Shown: positions 18,470 through 28,584, numbered from the stretch's first letter. The stretch is 64,000 bases of DNA from Nitrosopumilus sp. Nsub (GCF_001541925.1 NZ_LQMW01000017.1:62001-126000), one strand, 5' to 3'. Notes: a model not told the origin generated them from the letters alone. Program-made: numbers and translations.

Positions 18470-19021
18470 TTAAATGAATCTCAGTGTATTTTCAATTTGT
18501 TTTAATATTCTAGCCGAAGCGCCCCAAACAATTTGATTTTCATACTCAAATGTGTACATTTCATCCATCAAATTATGACTAGGATCGCTATCTATTGCAA
18601 AAGTTTGAAGAAAAGGAGTTAAAGGGATATGAAGAATTTTCTCAACTTCAGAATTTGTTACGAGTGGAGGAATTTGTTTCAACATAGACACAAATGGTAA
18701 AATTAGAAATTTTGTTGTTAGTGTTTGTACAGGTGCTAATTGACCAATAACATCATTTTTTGAAACGTTCAATCCAATTTCCTCCCTTGTTTCACGTAAT
18801 GCAGTATCTAAAAGAGTGGAATCATTTTGGTCAAATTTTCCACCAGGAAATGAAATTTCACCTGCATGAAATTTCATACTTTTTGGTTTTTCAGTCATAA
18901 TGATTGTTGGGTGTTCACCATAAATTACAATTAGAACAGATGCTAATTTGTAATCCACATCAGATTTCATTTCAGGAGCAATAGGAGTAGACAAAATAGA
19001 TTTTAAATTATCAAATTGCAT
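18470..19021 (-). CDS. Nudix hydrolase, CoA-pyrophosphatase type
   Basis: 183 aa with a full Nudix box: GGKFDQNDSTLLDTALRE followed directly by TREEIGL, i.e. G-x5-E-x7-REUxEExGU with the glutamate at the first position changed by local spacing, preceded by FHAGEISFPGG, a phrase of the NudL/CoA-diphosphatase (UPF0035) subgroup. Probable function is cleavage of CoA or another nucleoside diphosphate derivative. ATG 19021. Divergent from the MTHFR-like gene with a 71-base spacer. Confidence 0.82.
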   Translation of the reverse strand: MQFDNLKSILSTPIAPEMKSDVDYKLASVLIVIYGEHPTIIMTEKPKSMKFHAGEISFPGGKFDQNDSTLLDTALRETREEIGLNVSKNDVIGQLAPVQTLTTKFLILPFVSMLKQIPPLVTNSEVEKILHIPLTPFLQTFAIDSDPSHNLMDEMYTFEYENQIVWGASARILKQIENTLRFI

Positions 19022-19092
19022 TATGTTTTCCTATAATTCCACAGGGGTTTTAGTATTCAAAGGTTTTAACCAAGTATTGAAAAAATGAAAAT

Positions 19093-19824
19093 ATGACAAT
19101 TCGGTATGAAGCAAATCCACCTAAAATTCTACCAGGCATTAACAAAGATGACTCTATTGAAAAATTTGTAGAAAAAATTAAAACAATATCAAAAAAATGT
19201 GATGCAATTCACTTAACTGAAAATGTGTTAGGCCATGAAAGAGTATCACCATTAGAAATTGGGAAAATTTTGAAAAAAGAGATTCCAGAACATCCAATTA
19301 CAGTAAGCCTTAGAGTTAGAGACAAAAAAGAAGAAGAGATTGAAAAATTTGTAGAAAATTGTATTTCCACAAACATTGAAGGGATTTTGATACTTATGGG
19401 AGATCCATCACAATTAAAAACTCAGGATTTAGGCTTAATTCCTAGTTCAGTAGTTTCAAATCTGAAAAAAAAATATGAATCAAAAATTGATTTGTATCTT
19501 TCAATTTCAAATAATCCAAATTTCTCAAAAATTGGAAAAAAAATTAAAGCAAATCCAAAAGGATTCATGACGCAAGTAATTCAAAACATTCAACAAGTTC
19601 AAAATCTTTCAGATAATCTAAAACAATTTTCAATAATTCCAATCATATTATTTCCATCTGAAAAAAATCAAAAATCAGCAGATTTTTTGGGATTAAATTT
19701 AGAAGAATACAATAAGGAATTTCATAAATTAGTAACTGAAACATACAAAATTACAAAAGACATTCTAATTACATCACCAAATGATTTTAAAGGATTAAGA
19801 GATTATTTAGAAAAAAACTGGTAA
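19093..19824 (+). CDS. Methylenetetrahydrofolate reductase-like protein
   Basis: 243-aa TIM-barrel protein of the MetF family. YEANPPK near the start matches the E-x-x-P-P-K catalytic segment, LRVRDK matches the region after beta-strand three, and ILILMGDPS matches the LxGDP motif that contacts folate/flavin. It is shorter than bacterial MetF (about 290 aa). The reaction would supply methyl-THF (or a pterin relative) to MetH, encoded convergently right next to it (adjacent stop codons). ATG start about 10 bases after an AT-rich stretch. Electron donor unknown. Confidence 0.75.
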   Translation: MTIRYEANPPKILPGINKDDSIEKFVEKIKTISKKCDAIHLTENVLGHERVSPLEIGKILKKEIPEHPITVSLRVRDKKEEEIEKFVENCISTNIEGILILMGDPSQLKTQDLGLIPSSVVSNLKKKYESKIDLYLSISNNPNFSKIGKKIKANPKGFMTQVIQNIQQVQNLSDNLKQFSIIPIILFPSEKNQKSADFLGLNLEEYNKEFHKLVTETYKITKDILITSPNDFKGLRDYLEKNW

Positions 19825-22323
19825 TTAAATAACAAAATATTGTGCATGGGGGTGATGAATGACAATTGCTGCAGTTGATTGTTCAGGTACAATTTGACCA
19901 GATTCAGTGATAGTCATTCCAGATTTTTCAGGTTGTAATAACTTCCATACTAAATGATGTTGTGAAACATCAGGGCAACTAGGAAATCCCCAACTATATC
20001 TTAAACCGCCTTTATCTAATTTCAATTCAGATTTAATTTTTACATTAATCCATTGTGCTAAAGCTTCTGCTAATTCAACAGCAATACCATGAAGATAATA
20101 TGCATCAGAATATTTATCCTCAGCATCCCATTTTTCAAGAACATCAGCAACCTTTGTTCCAACAGTTACAGATTGAAATGCAACAACATCATTTTCACCA
20201 AAATAATCAGTCAAACACAAATGTTCTGGACGAGTTGAGCGTGGAAAATCAAATTCAACATCATCTCCAGAGGGATTTTCAACCAATAATTTTTGTCCAT
20301 TATTATGGCACTTGAAATACCCATAGACAATTTCAGGCTCAATTAATTTTTCACGTAATAATTTCATTTTCCATTCAGTAAGTAATTGTTCATGTTCTTC
20401 TTCAGATTCAGAACCTGCTTTACCACGCAATCCCCAAGATAATTTAAACAAAGATTTCTTATCAATCATCGTCCAAACTTCAGCCATATTGATTTGGTCC
20501 AATTTTAAACGAATTGGTCGACCAATAATTTCTGGAGTAGGAGGAGTTACGGGTTGTATATCACTTCTTGGAAGAGTGGAAGGATCCACAGTTGTATTTG
20601 ATTTTTCTTTCCAATTTTCTAATTTTGTTCTCCATTCTTCCAAAAGTTTGGGTTTATCATCAGAGATTAAAGCATCCATAGTTTTTAGACCTTCAAACAT
20701 TGTGTTACAATAAAATACTCCAGGATCATAAATTCCACCTTCTTTAGCAATTCGATTAATGTAATTACTGTTAATTGCAGCTCCGCCACAAAGAATTGGA
20801 ACAGTCATGTTATTTTTTCGGGCATGTTCAACAAAAAATTGCATTTGTTTAGATGTTGAAACTAGTAATGCAGATAAACCAATAGCATCAGGTTTAACTT
20901 CATCAATTTTTTCTAAAAATTTTTGAAGCGGAACTTGTTTTCCTAAATCATATACAGAATACCCATTATTTTGAAAAATTGTTTTTACGAGATTTTTTCC
21001 AATATCATGAACGTCACCATAAACTGTTCCTAAAACAAGTGTACCCTTACTGGTACCCTCTTCTTTAACAAGATATTTTTCAAGTTCTCCAACAGAGGCT
21101 TTCATACACTCCGCAGACTTTAAAACAAATGGTAGAATCAATTCACCGGCTCCAAACTTATCACCCACTTCTTTCATTGCAGGCAATAAATCCTCATTAA
21201 GGGTCTTAATGGCTGCTTCATGAGTTACATCTTTAGGGAGATCTAGGCTCAAAATTCCATCATTGTTTTGGATTAAATCAGTTTTTCCAAGTTTATCAGC
21301 AATTGCACAAACAACGTCATTTTGAATTCCATCTTTGAGTCTATTTATAATTCTAAAATTAGCTCGTTTTCCAGGAGACCATGATGGATCAACATCAACT
21401 TTTTTTACATTATCAGTGGTTTTAGGTCCAACCTTTTCAAAATAAGAAATTAATTCAGATAGAGCATTAGGATGTGTATTAAAAATTAAATCTTCAGCAA
21501 GTTTTTTTTCTTTAGGATCAATCTCACCATATGGAATAATTTCTTTAGCATTTACTATTGCAGAATCCAATCCCACTTTAACTGCATGATGTAAAAATAC
21601 AGAATTAACAATTTTTCTAGCATAAGGCATCAATCCAAAACTAATGTTACTCAATCCTAAAGTAGTAAAGCAATTTGGAAATTTTTCTTTTACAAGACTT
21701 ATTCCCTCTAAAGTATTTTTACCAGCATCAAGAAATTCATCCTCACCAGTTGCTAAAGTAAATGTAAGCACATCAAAAATAAATTGTTCAATTTTTAATC
21801 CATAATTTTTACCAGTTTCATAAAGTAATTCTGCAGTATCTACTTTTTGTTGAGAAGTTTTTGCCATTCCATTTGGACCAATGCACAATGCTATTGCAGG
21901 CAATCCATATTTTGCCATTACAGGAGCTAGTTTTTTGAATCGACTTCCATCACCTTCTAAATTAATAGAATTGATTATTGGCCTACCAGGAATTTGTTCT
22001 ACAGAAGACGTAATCACATCAGGATCAGTAGAATCAATAACTAAAGGAGCATCAATTTCTAAACTTAATTTTTTCACCAAAGTTAGCATGAATTCACGTT
22101 CATCAGAACGTTCAGTTGTTGCAACACACACATCCAAACAATGTGCACCATCTTCAGCCTGAATTCGTGCTAAATCGACTAGACCATCAAAATCATCAGT
22201 AAGAACTAATTTTTTGGCTTTTCTAGAACCTTGAGTGTTAATTCTTTCACCAATAATCAAAGGTGCAGGAATTTGTTTTAGATCAACTGCTTTTAATGCA
22301 GAACTTACTCTTGGAATAGCCAT
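19825..22323 (-). CDS. metH: Cobalamin-dependent methionine synthase, pterin/B12/activation subunit
   Basis: 832 aa. Domains in order: pterin-binding TIM barrel (GERINTQGSRK at the start, VIDSTDPDV), cobalamin-binding cap, cobalamin Rossmann domain with the base-off motif GDVHDIGKNLV, then the AdoMet-dependent reactivation domain ending with RYSWGFPSCPDVSQH, close to the RxSxGYxxCPD consensus. The homocysteine-binding domain is missing here and is encoded by the next gene upstream (22355-23317), so methionine synthase is split into two polypeptides. ATG 22323, 31 bases after the partner gene. Confidence 0.92.
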   Translation of the reverse strand: MAIPRVSSALKAVDLKQIPAPLIIGERINTQGSRKAKKLVLTDDFDGLVDLARIQAEDGAHCLDVCVATTERSDEREFMLTLVKKLSLEIDAPLVIDSTDPDVITSSVEQIPGRPIINSINLEGDGSRFKKLAPVMAKYGLPAIALCIGPNGMAKTSQQKVDTAELLYETGKNYGLKIEQFIFDVLTFTLATGEDEFLDAGKNTLEGISLVKEKFPNCFTTLGLSNISFGLMPYARKIVNSVFLHHAVKVGLDSAIVNAKEIIPYGEIDPKEKKLAEDLIFNTHPNALSELISYFEKVGPKTTDNVKKVDVDPSWSPGKRANFRIINRLKDGIQNDVVCAIADKLGKTDLIQNNDGILSLDLPKDVTHEAAIKTLNEDLLPAMKEVGDKFGAGELILPFVLKSAECMKASVGELEKYLVKEEGTSKGTLVLGTVYGDVHDIGKNLVKTIFQNNGYSVYDLGKQVPLQKFLEKIDEVKPDAIGLSALLVSTSKQMQFFVEHARKNNMTVPILCGGAAINSNYINRIAKEGGIYDPGVFYCNTMFEGLKTMDALISDDKPKLLEEWRTKLENWKEKSNTTVDPSTLPRSDIQPVTPPTPEIIGRPIRLKLDQINMAEVWTMIDKKSLFKLSWGLRGKAGSESEEEHEQLLTEWKMKLLREKLIEPEIVYGYFKCHNNGQKLLVENPSGDDVEFDFPRSTRPEHLCLTDYFGENDVVAFQSVTVGTKVADVLEKWDAEDKYSDAYYLHGIAVELAEALAQWINVKIKSELKLDKGGLRYSWGFPSCPDVSQHHLVWKLLQPEKSGMTITESGQIVPEQSTAAIVIHHPHAQYFVI

Positions 22324-22354
22324 ACTCTAAAGTCACATCAGTTTTTCTAAATAC

Positions 22355-23317
22355 TTAACCCTTGATAGAACTGGCTTTTTCGTCAATAATTTTACGTAAT
22401 GATTGAATATGTTCAGGATTTGTGCCACAACATCCACCAATTATTCTAACTTTGTCAAATTGATCTATAAAATCACCTAAAGCATCTGCCATTTTTTCAG
22501 GAGTCATTTTGTAAACAGCTTTACCACCATCATTTTCAGGCATTCCAGCATTTGGAACTACTAACAGATTATGTTCATTTTGTTCATCCAACCATTGAAC
22601 ACTAGGGTTCATTTCAATTGGTCCAGTGGAACAATTTAATCCAAAAACATCAATTCCCATATCAGATACAGTGGTATATGCAGATTGAATGTTAGTGCCA
22701 AGTAACATTTTTCCGTATTGATCAAGTGTAGTATTAGAAATAATCGCAACTTTTTTTCCAGTCTTAGACATTGCATTATGACATGCTTCAATTACTAATT
22801 TGACTTCTAAAATATCCTGACTTGTTTCAATTAGTAATGCATCAACACCACCGAGAATTAATCCTTCAGCTTGTAATTCAAAAGCTTCACGAATTTCATC
22901 AAGGGGTTTTTGACCCAAATCAGGATCGTCAGAACTTGGCAAATATCCAGTTGGTCCCATAGAGCCAATGACAAATCTAGTAGTATCAGAATATTCATCA
23001 CAAACTTCCGATGCTAATAGAGCAATTTTTTTATTGAAATCAACTGTTTGATCACCAAAACCATATTCATCCAATTTTATTTTATTAGAACCAAAAGAAT
23101 TTGTTTCAATACAATCAGCACCGGCATCTAAATAATTTCTATGAATTTGTTTTATCCAATCAGGATGAGTTAAAACTAAACCATCATTAAATCCGTCTTG
23201 ATTATTTGGGAAATCTTCAGGTGTAGGATCATATTTTTGAATTTCAGTACCCATTGCTCCATCAAATAGTAAAATTCTATTTTTTAATGCATCTAAGAAA
23301 GATTCCTTTTCAGTCAA
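22355..23317 (-). CDS. metH: Methionine synthase, homocysteine S-methyltransferase subunit
   Basis: About 320 aa zinc-dependent homocysteine methyltransferase domain: LFDGAMGTEIQK at the N-terminus, GLNCSTGP with the first zinc Cys, and GGCCGTNPEHI with the other two. It corresponds to the first domain of MetH and precedes the remaining domains in the same operon. I choose the TTG at 23317 (LTEKESFLDALKNRIL) because homologs begin there; the open frame continues to another TTG at 23365. BHMT-like stand-alone action is an alternative, but the neighbour makes a split MetH more likely. Confidence 0.9.
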   Translation of the reverse strand: MTEKESFLDALKNRILLFDGAMGTEIQKYDPTPEDFPNNQDGFNDGLVLTHPDWIKQIHRNYLDAGADCIETNSFGSNKIKLDEYGFGDQTVDFNKKIALLASEVCDEYSDTTRFVIGSMGPTGYLPSSDDPDLGQKPLDEIREAFELQAEGLILGGVDALLIETSQDILEVKLVIEACHNAMSKTGKKVAIISNTTLDQYGKMLLGTNIQSAYTTVSDMGIDVFGLNCSTGPIEMNPSVQWLDEQNEHNLLVVPNAGMPENDGGKAVYKMTPEKMADALGDFIDQFDKVRIIGGCCGTNPEHIQSLRKIIDEKASSIKG

Positions 23318-23428
23318 TAATTTTAAAAAATACTTGGACAGTTTAACTCTTTTCAGATAAAGCAAGGAACTAGACTAAAATGTACACGTATGTTGAAATT
23401 AGGTCAAAATGGAATTTTTTTTATATTT

Positions 23429-24529
23429 ATGTCAAAGTTACAAGTTAACAACTTAGTTCGTATTGCTACATTTTTTCAACATGCAGGGATTTCCATTGTC
23501 TTTGTATTCATGCCAATTATTGGAAAAGGAGTCACAGATTCCATTTTTGAGATTGGATTATTGATAGCATCATTTAGTTTTGCACAGATTTTATCAGAAA
23601 TTTATTTTGGAAGGTATTCCGATAAAAAAGGAACTAGACTCAAATTTATCAGAATTGGTTTCATTGGATGTGCCATTGCATTCGGATTACATTATTTTGC
23701 AGATGATCTAACATTATTATTTCTAGTAAGAATTGCTGCAGGAATAGCAAGTGGTATAATGATTCCAGCTATGATTGCATACACATACGAAGCAAATATT
23801 GACAAAAAAAGAGCAGCAACAGTCATCTCATTTCACGCTTTAGGATGGTTAGCAGGAATAGCTGCTGCAGGAATAGCAAGTGATCTTAGATTAATTTTCT
23901 TAATTAGTGCAGCATCATTTGTAATTGGTTTAATTTTTACAATTAAACTTCCAAATCCAGAACAGAAAAAAGAGATTGAGCCAGGAACAACAAAGTTAGT
24001 AATTTTAAAAAATAAATTTCTATTTTTGTCATTATTACTAAGACATATTGGTGCTGCTGCCGTATGGACAATTCTTCCAATAATGATTGTTGAAAGATGG
24101 GGAGGGGATTTGTATCATATTTCTGTAGTATATGTTGCCAACACACTGACAGCGTTCATTTTGATGAATGTAATGGCAAGCAAAATTCATCTTTCAAATG
24201 TAACAAAATTCAAAATAGGAATTGGATGTACAACTTTTGTCTTTGTAGGATTATCATTTGTCACAGAATGGTGGATGGCAATGCCATTCATGTCATTAGT
24301 GGGTGCAACATGGGCATTTTTGTTTATTGGAGGAAACTTTCATCTAATGGAAAACAATCCACGTTCAACATCAACAGGAATATTTAGTTCAACATTATCA
24401 ATTTCAACAGTAATAGGACCAGTTATTGCAGGAAGTATTGCATTCATGTTTGATTATGTTGCTGTAATGTATTTTGCAATAATCATTATTATTTGTGCAT
24501 TTTTAGTTTCATTAAAAATTAAAAAATAA
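23429..24529 (+). CDS. MFS transporter
   Basis: About 366 aa with roughly 11-12 hydrophobic helices and the MFS loop motif in FGRYSDKKGTRLKFI between helices two and three. A second half resembles the first (GGDLYHISVVYVANTLTAF). The substrate cannot be read from sequence. ATG 23429 (MSKLQVNNLVRI) is preferred; an in-frame ATG at 23390 adds 13 residues. Divergent from metH, so it could be linked to methionine or cobalamin use, but that is only position. Confidence 0.8.
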   Translation: MSKLQVNNLVRIATFFQHAGISIVFVFMPIIGKGVTDSIFEIGLLIASFSFAQILSEIYFGRYSDKKGTRLKFIRIGFIGCAIAFGLHYFADDLTLLFLVRIAAGIASGIMIPAMIAYTYEANIDKKRAATVISFHALGWLAGIAAAGIASDLRLIFLISAASFVIGLIFTIKLPNPEQKKEIEPGTTKLVILKNKFLFLSLLLRHIGAAAVWTILPIMIVERWGGDLYHISVVYVANTLTAFILMNVMASKIHLSNVTKFKIGIGCTTFVFVGLSFVTEWWMAMPFMSLVGATWAFLFIGGNFHLMENNPRSTSTGIFSSTLSISTVIGPVIAGSIAFMFDYVAVMYFAIIIIICAFLVSLKIKK

Positions 24530-24532
24530 AAT

Positions 24533-25300
24533 TTATCTCAATCCCCATCGAGACATTACTTTAGTTTCTAATCGTTTGAAAATAACTCCATCAATAATCA
24601 AACCAATTAACATAATCACAACCATTATTCCAATAACTTGAGATACATCATTTAGTGAACGTCCAGCATTAAGTAAAAATCCTAATCCCAAAAATGAGAA
24701 TAAAATTTCAGCTCCTATTACCCCCCTCCATGCAAAAGCCCAACCTTGTTTAAATCCAGAAATCATGTATGGGAAAGCAGCAGGGATAAGCACAGATATG
24801 ATTAATTGAGTTCCTTTGGCACCCATATTTCTGGCTGCTTCAATAAAATGAGGATCAATATTCTTGACTCCAGTATACGTATTGATTGTGACAGCAAATA
24901 TTGCTCCAATTGCAGTAACAAAGATTATTCCACCATCTGTTAGTCCAAACCAAAGTATGCCTAAAGGTACCCAAGCAATAGATGGAATGGACTGTAATCC
25001 CAAGACTAGCGAACCTACTGTTTGATTGATTACTTCAATTCTTGCCATAAAGATTCCCAAAACAATACCACCAGCAATTGCAATAGCTAATCCAATAGCT
25101 AATCTCCACATACTGGTTGCAATACCATAAAACAAACTACCATCAGCACCACCATAAAACAAATCTTCAGCGACTTCATAAGGTGAAGGGAAAATATTGT
25201 CAGGCCAAACTCCAGCCATAGCAACAATTTGCCACACTACTATTATTCCAATATAAAATGCAATTCTGTGAGGGGTGAAATTTTTTGCCATAATTATCAC
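24533..25300 (-). CDS. ABC transporter permease (SsuC/TauC family)
   Basis: 255 aa with about six transmembrane helices and the EAA-type loop EAARNMGAKGTQLIISVLIPAA that contacts the ATPase. Close in layout to the sulfonate/taurine/nitrate importers. The GTG start at 25300 overlaps the stop of the ATPase gene (GTGA); ATG 25291 is a second choice. Last gene of a three-gene importer operon. Confidence 0.88.
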   Translation of the reverse strand: MIIMAKNFTPHRIAFYIGIIVVWQIVAMAGVWPDNIFPSPYEVAEDLFYGGADGSLFYGIATSMWRLAIGLAIAIAGGIVLGIFMARIEVINQTVGSLVLGLQSIPSIAWVPLGILWFGLTDGGIIFVTAIGAIFAVTINTYTGVKNIDPHFIEAARNMGAKGTQLIISVLIPAAFPYMISGFKQGWAFAWRGVIGAEILFSFLGLGFLLNAGRSLNDVSQVIGIMVVIMLIGLIIDGVIFKRLETKVMSRWGLR

Positions 25301-26061
25301 TCTATGTTTTTCTTTACCTCAGGTCGTAGTTCTACTAGAATATCTTGTTGGAATTTTGTTAAAGATTCATCTTCAGCTGTTCTAGGTCTAGGAAAGTCAT
25401 TAGTGAGTTCTTTTTTAATTGTTGAAGGTCTGTTGCTAAAGATTGCAACTTTAGTTCCAAGTACAGCTGCTTCTGCAACATTATGTGTTACAAACAAAAT
25501 AGTTTTTTTTGTTTTTTCCCAAATTAATTGCATTTCAACTAATAGTAAATCTCTAGTTTGTGCATCAAGAGCTGCAAAAGGTTCATCCATTAACAAAACA
25601 TCAGGATCCATTACAAGAGCTCTAGCAATAGCTACACGTTGTTTCATTCCAGTGGAAAGTTGGTACGTATAAGAATCTGCAAACTTTGTTAATTGCATCA
25701 TGTCAAGATATCGATGAGAAATCTTTGCACGTTCTTCTTTGGAGATACCAGCCATTTTCAATCCAAATTCAACATTATCTTGAACCTTTAACCAAGGAAA
25801 CAATGCACCCTCTTGAAAAACCATAATTCTTTCAGGTCCAGTTTCACTTACAGGACGACCATCAAATATTATTTGACCATCATCAGGTTTTTCCAAACCT
25901 GCAACTATTCGTAAAAAGGTAGATTTTCCACATCCTGAAGGACCAACTAAACATACAAAATCACCAGATTCAATTTTCAGATTCACACCTCCAAGTGCTT
26001 TAAGTTTATGAGAATCATGACTGAAATATTTTACAATATTTTTAGCCTCTAATTTGGTCAT
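25297..26061 (-). CDS. ABC transporter ATP-binding protein (SsuB/TauB family)
   Basis: 254 aa. Walker A GPSGCGKST near residue 40, Q-loop MVFQEGALFPW, signature segment YQLSTGMKQRVAIARAL (the usual LSGG reads LSTG), Walker B LLMDEPFAALDAQTR, and the switch His in FVTHNVAEA. Middle gene of the importer operon, starting directly after the binding-protein stop and overlapping the permease by four bases. Confidence 0.92.
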   Translation of the reverse strand: MTKLEAKNIVKYFSHDSHKLKALGGVNLKIESGDFVCLVGPSGCGKSTFLRIVAGLEKPDDGQIIFDGRPVSETGPERIMVFQEGALFPWLKVQDNVEFGLKMAGISKEERAKISHRYLDMMQLTKFADSYTYQLSTGMKQRVAIARALVMDPDVLLMDEPFAALDAQTRDLLLVEMQLIWEKTKKTILFVTHNVAEAAVLGTKVAIFSNRPSTIKKELTNDFPRPRTAEDESLTKFQQDILVELRPEVKKNIE

Positions 26062-27087
26062 CTACGTACCCTCTCCAGAGTTAGAATTTGAATCAATAGT
26101 GTAAAAAATTTCAGATAAATCATATCCATTTCTTCCCAAATATCCCAAAGCATCAGCTTTTTCTGCAAAAGAATAGACAGAATCACTCACAGGATCAGAT
26201 GTAATTTCAAGATTAGACAAGGAAATATCAACAACATCATCAGATAATGATTGTCCTAAATGGGATTTTAAAAAAGTATTAAAAATATTTCTTGTTTCAA
26301 TAGGATTTTCATTTATCCAGTTCACGGTATGATGATGAGATAAAAGATAGTTTGAGATAATTTCAGGATTTTTTTCAGCATAATTAGAATTTACAATTAA
26401 CAATACAGATGCAAATTGTTTATTTGGCCACAAATCTTCTTCAAAAAACAATCTATTTCCACCCAATTCAGTTTCCAAAATTGTTGCCCATGGTTCTGCA
26501 ACCCATGCACCATCAATTTCACCTTTAACAAATAATGTGTAAATATCAGGATTAGAAATGTTGTAAACAATTACAGAGCCTCCTTTTTCAGCAGGTTTTA
26601 AATTATTTTCAGACAAATAATGTCGTAAAGAAACATCTTGAGTATTTCCAATTTGAGGTGCAGCGATTTTTTTTCCAATAAAGTCGGATGCAGAATTTAT
26701 TTCAGAATTTGGATGAACAATAAAGCTTGCACCACCACTTGCAGCTCCAGATAAAATTTTAATATTTTTATTTTCAGAATTTAAAAATCCATTAATTGCA
26801 GGTCCCGGCCCAACATATGCAATATCAACAGAATTTGCAAAAAGAGATTCAATTACCTGAGGTCCGCTATCAAAAACTCTGCTTTCAATTTTTGTATCAG
26901 AATTAAAATTTTCTAAAAAGAATCCTTCTTCAATTCCTACAATAGGGATCACATGTCCAACATTTGGAAAGTATGCAATTCTCAGATTATTTTCTTGAGA
27001 TTGTTCATTTGAATTCAGTACAACTGCCCCAATTGAACCCAGTAAAACTGCTGCAATACCTACAAACAGTATCATTTTGATTGTCAT
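26062..27087 (-). CDS. ABC transporter substrate-binding protein (SsuA/TauA/NMT1-like)
   Basis: 341 aa. An N-terminal hydrophobic segment (about residues 4-24) serves as signal or anchor, then LRIAYFPNVGHVIPIVGIEEGFF, typical of the SsuA/NMT1 periplasmic-binding family, followed by DIAYVGPGPAING and GAWVAEPWATILE, which line the ligand cleft in relatives. No lipobox Cys is visible. Substrate could be a sulfonate, nitrate-like anion or thiamine precursor; the sequence does not decide. ATG 27087 (ATG 27075 also possible). Divergent from argG. Confidence 0.87.
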   Translation of the reverse strand: MTIKMILFVGIAAVLLGSIGAVVLNSNEQSQENNLRIAYFPNVGHVIPIVGIEEGFFLENFNSDTKIESRVFDSGPQVIESLFANSVDIAYVGPGPAINGFLNSENKNIKILSGAASGGASFIVHPNSEINSASDFIGKKIAAPQIGNTQDVSLRHYLSENNLKPAEKGGSVIVYNISNPDIYTLFVKGEIDGAWVAEPWATILETELGGNRLFFEEDLWPNKQFASVLLIVNSNYAEKNPEIISNYLLSHHHTVNWINENPIETRNIFNTFLKSHLGQSLSDDVVDISLSNLEITSDPVSDSVYSFAEKADALGYLGRNGYDLSEIFYTIDSNSNSGEGT

Positions 27088-27220
27088 AAAACAGCGTTAT
27101 ATTCGGTGGTTAAATAATCATCGAATTTTAGCTCAAGCTAGTCGTAATTTCTTTGAAAAAAATGAAAAAGGAGGCACATCACAAAAGATAAATTCCAAAA
27201 TGCTACGGGAATATTGTTTT

Positions 27221-28420
27221 ATGACTCAAAAAGGAATTCTTGCATTTTCAGGAGGACTGGATACATCAGTTGTGGTGAAATATTTACAAGAAGAACAAGA
27301 CATGGAGGTAATCACAGTCACAGTTGATGTAGGTCAAGGTGACGATGCAAAAAAAATTGCTGCAAAAGCAAAAAAACTCGGAGTGAAAAAACACTACAAT
27401 ATTGATGCAAAAAAAGAATTTGTTAAAGATTACATTTTTCCAGCAATTAAAGCAAATGCACTTTATCAAAAAAAATATTGTTTGGCAACAGCTCTTGCAA
27501 GACCACTTATTGCAGAAAAAGTTTTAGAGATTGCAAAAAAAGAAAAAGTTACTTCGTTAGCACACGGCTGTTCAGGTAAAGGAAATGATCAAGTACGTTT
27601 TGACATCACATTACGTTCTGGTTCAGATCTTCCAATCATAGCACCAATTCGTGATAAAAATTTAGATAGAGATACAGAATTAAAATTTGCCAACAAACAT
27701 GGAATTGAAATAGATTCAGTTGCTAAAAAATTTAGTATTGATCAAAATTTGTGGGGACGTGCAATAGAAGGAGGAGTTTTAGAGGATCCATACAACGAAC
27801 CACCAGATGATGCATTCATTTGGGTAAAAACAAAAGACTTACCAGACAAACCAACTTATTTAGAAATTAAATTTGAAAAAGGAATTCCAGTTGAAGTGGA
27901 CGGAAAAATAAAAGAATCACAAAAAATTATTGAATATATTAACAAAAAAGCTGGTGCAGCAGGTGTGGGAATAATTGATCATATTGAAGACAGAGTTGTA
28001 GGAATTAAATCACGTGAAGTGTATGAAACTCCTGCAGCAACTTGTTTAATTGAAGCACATGCAGATTTAGAAAAAATGGTTCATACAAAACATGAAAACA
28101 AATTCAAATCAATAATTGATGATGAATGGGCACATTTAGTATATTCAGGACTTTGGCAAGATCCACTCAAATCAGATCTGGATGGATTTATTGAAAGATC
28201 TCAAAAACCAGTATCTGGAACTGTAAAATTAAAGATGTATAAGGGTAGTTTGAGAGTAGTAGGAAGAAAATCAAAGAATTCATTGTATAGTCACGATATT
28301 GCTACTTATGGGGTAGAGTCGACATTTGACCAAAGATTAGCTAAAGGATTCGTAGAATTGTGGGGAATTCAGTCAACGGAAGCTAATAAATTACAAAAGA
28401 AAAGGAAATCAAAAACATGA
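27221..28420 (+). CDS. argG: Argininosuccinate synthase
   Basis: Joins citrulline and aspartate using ATP. From ATG 27221 the protein begins MTQKGILAFSGGLDTSVV, containing the P-loop-like SGGLDTS of the family; KGNDQVRFD and the C-terminal region also match. About 399 aa, the usual length. The open frame extends 144 bases upstream, but the family start and a TATA-like ATAAATT about 30 bases upstream favour 27221. The stop overlaps the start of lysW (ATGA), linking the last stages of arginine synthesis with the carrier. Confidence 0.94.
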   Translation: MTQKGILAFSGGLDTSVVVKYLQEEQDMEVITVTVDVGQGDDAKKIAAKAKKLGVKKHYNIDAKKEFVKDYIFPAIKANALYQKKYCLATALARPLIAEKVLEIAKKEKVTSLAHGCSGKGNDQVRFDITLRSGSDLPIIAPIRDKNLDRDTELKFANKHGIEIDSVAKKFSIDQNLWGRAIEGGVLEDPYNEPPDDAFIWVKTKDLPDKPTYLEIKFEKGIPVEVDGKIKESQKIIEYINKKAGAAGVGIIDHIEDRVVGIKSREVYETPAATCLIEAHADLEKMVHTKHENKFKSIIDDEWAHLVYSGLWQDPLKSDLDGFIERSQKPVSGTVKLKMYKGSLRVVGRKSKNSLYSHDIATYGVESTFDQRLAKGFVELWGIQSTEANKLQKKRKSKT

Positions 28421-28584
28421 ACTGTCCAGAATGTGACGCAAAACTCAACATCCCAGACGATGCCGCAGTAGGAGAAATTGTCTCCTGCCCTGATTGTGGA
28501 GCTGACTTTGAGATTTCTAAAAAAGAAGGATCAAATATCGAGCTCAAAGAAGCAGAAAGTGTAGGCGAAGACTGGGGAGAGTAA
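28417..28584 (+). CDS. lysW: LysW amino-group carrier protein (copy 1, ends in Glu)
   Basis: 55 aa acidic protein, MNCPECDAKLNIP then ISCP-like VSCPDCGADFEI, giving two C-x2-C zinc knuckles, and the C-terminal tail GEDWGE. In the known system the terminal Glu side chain is ligated to the amino group of glutamate or alpha-aminoadipate, protecting it through the pathway. It overlaps argG upstream and the ligase downstream (TAATG), placing it in the arginine set. Confidence 0.95.
   Translation: MNCPECDAKLNIPDDAAVGEIVSCPDCGADFEISKKEGSNIELKEAESVGEDWGE

Noticed and set aside
27077-27220. N-terminal extension of argG
   Set aside because: No similarity to the family, and the promoter-like element and family start fit ATG 27221.
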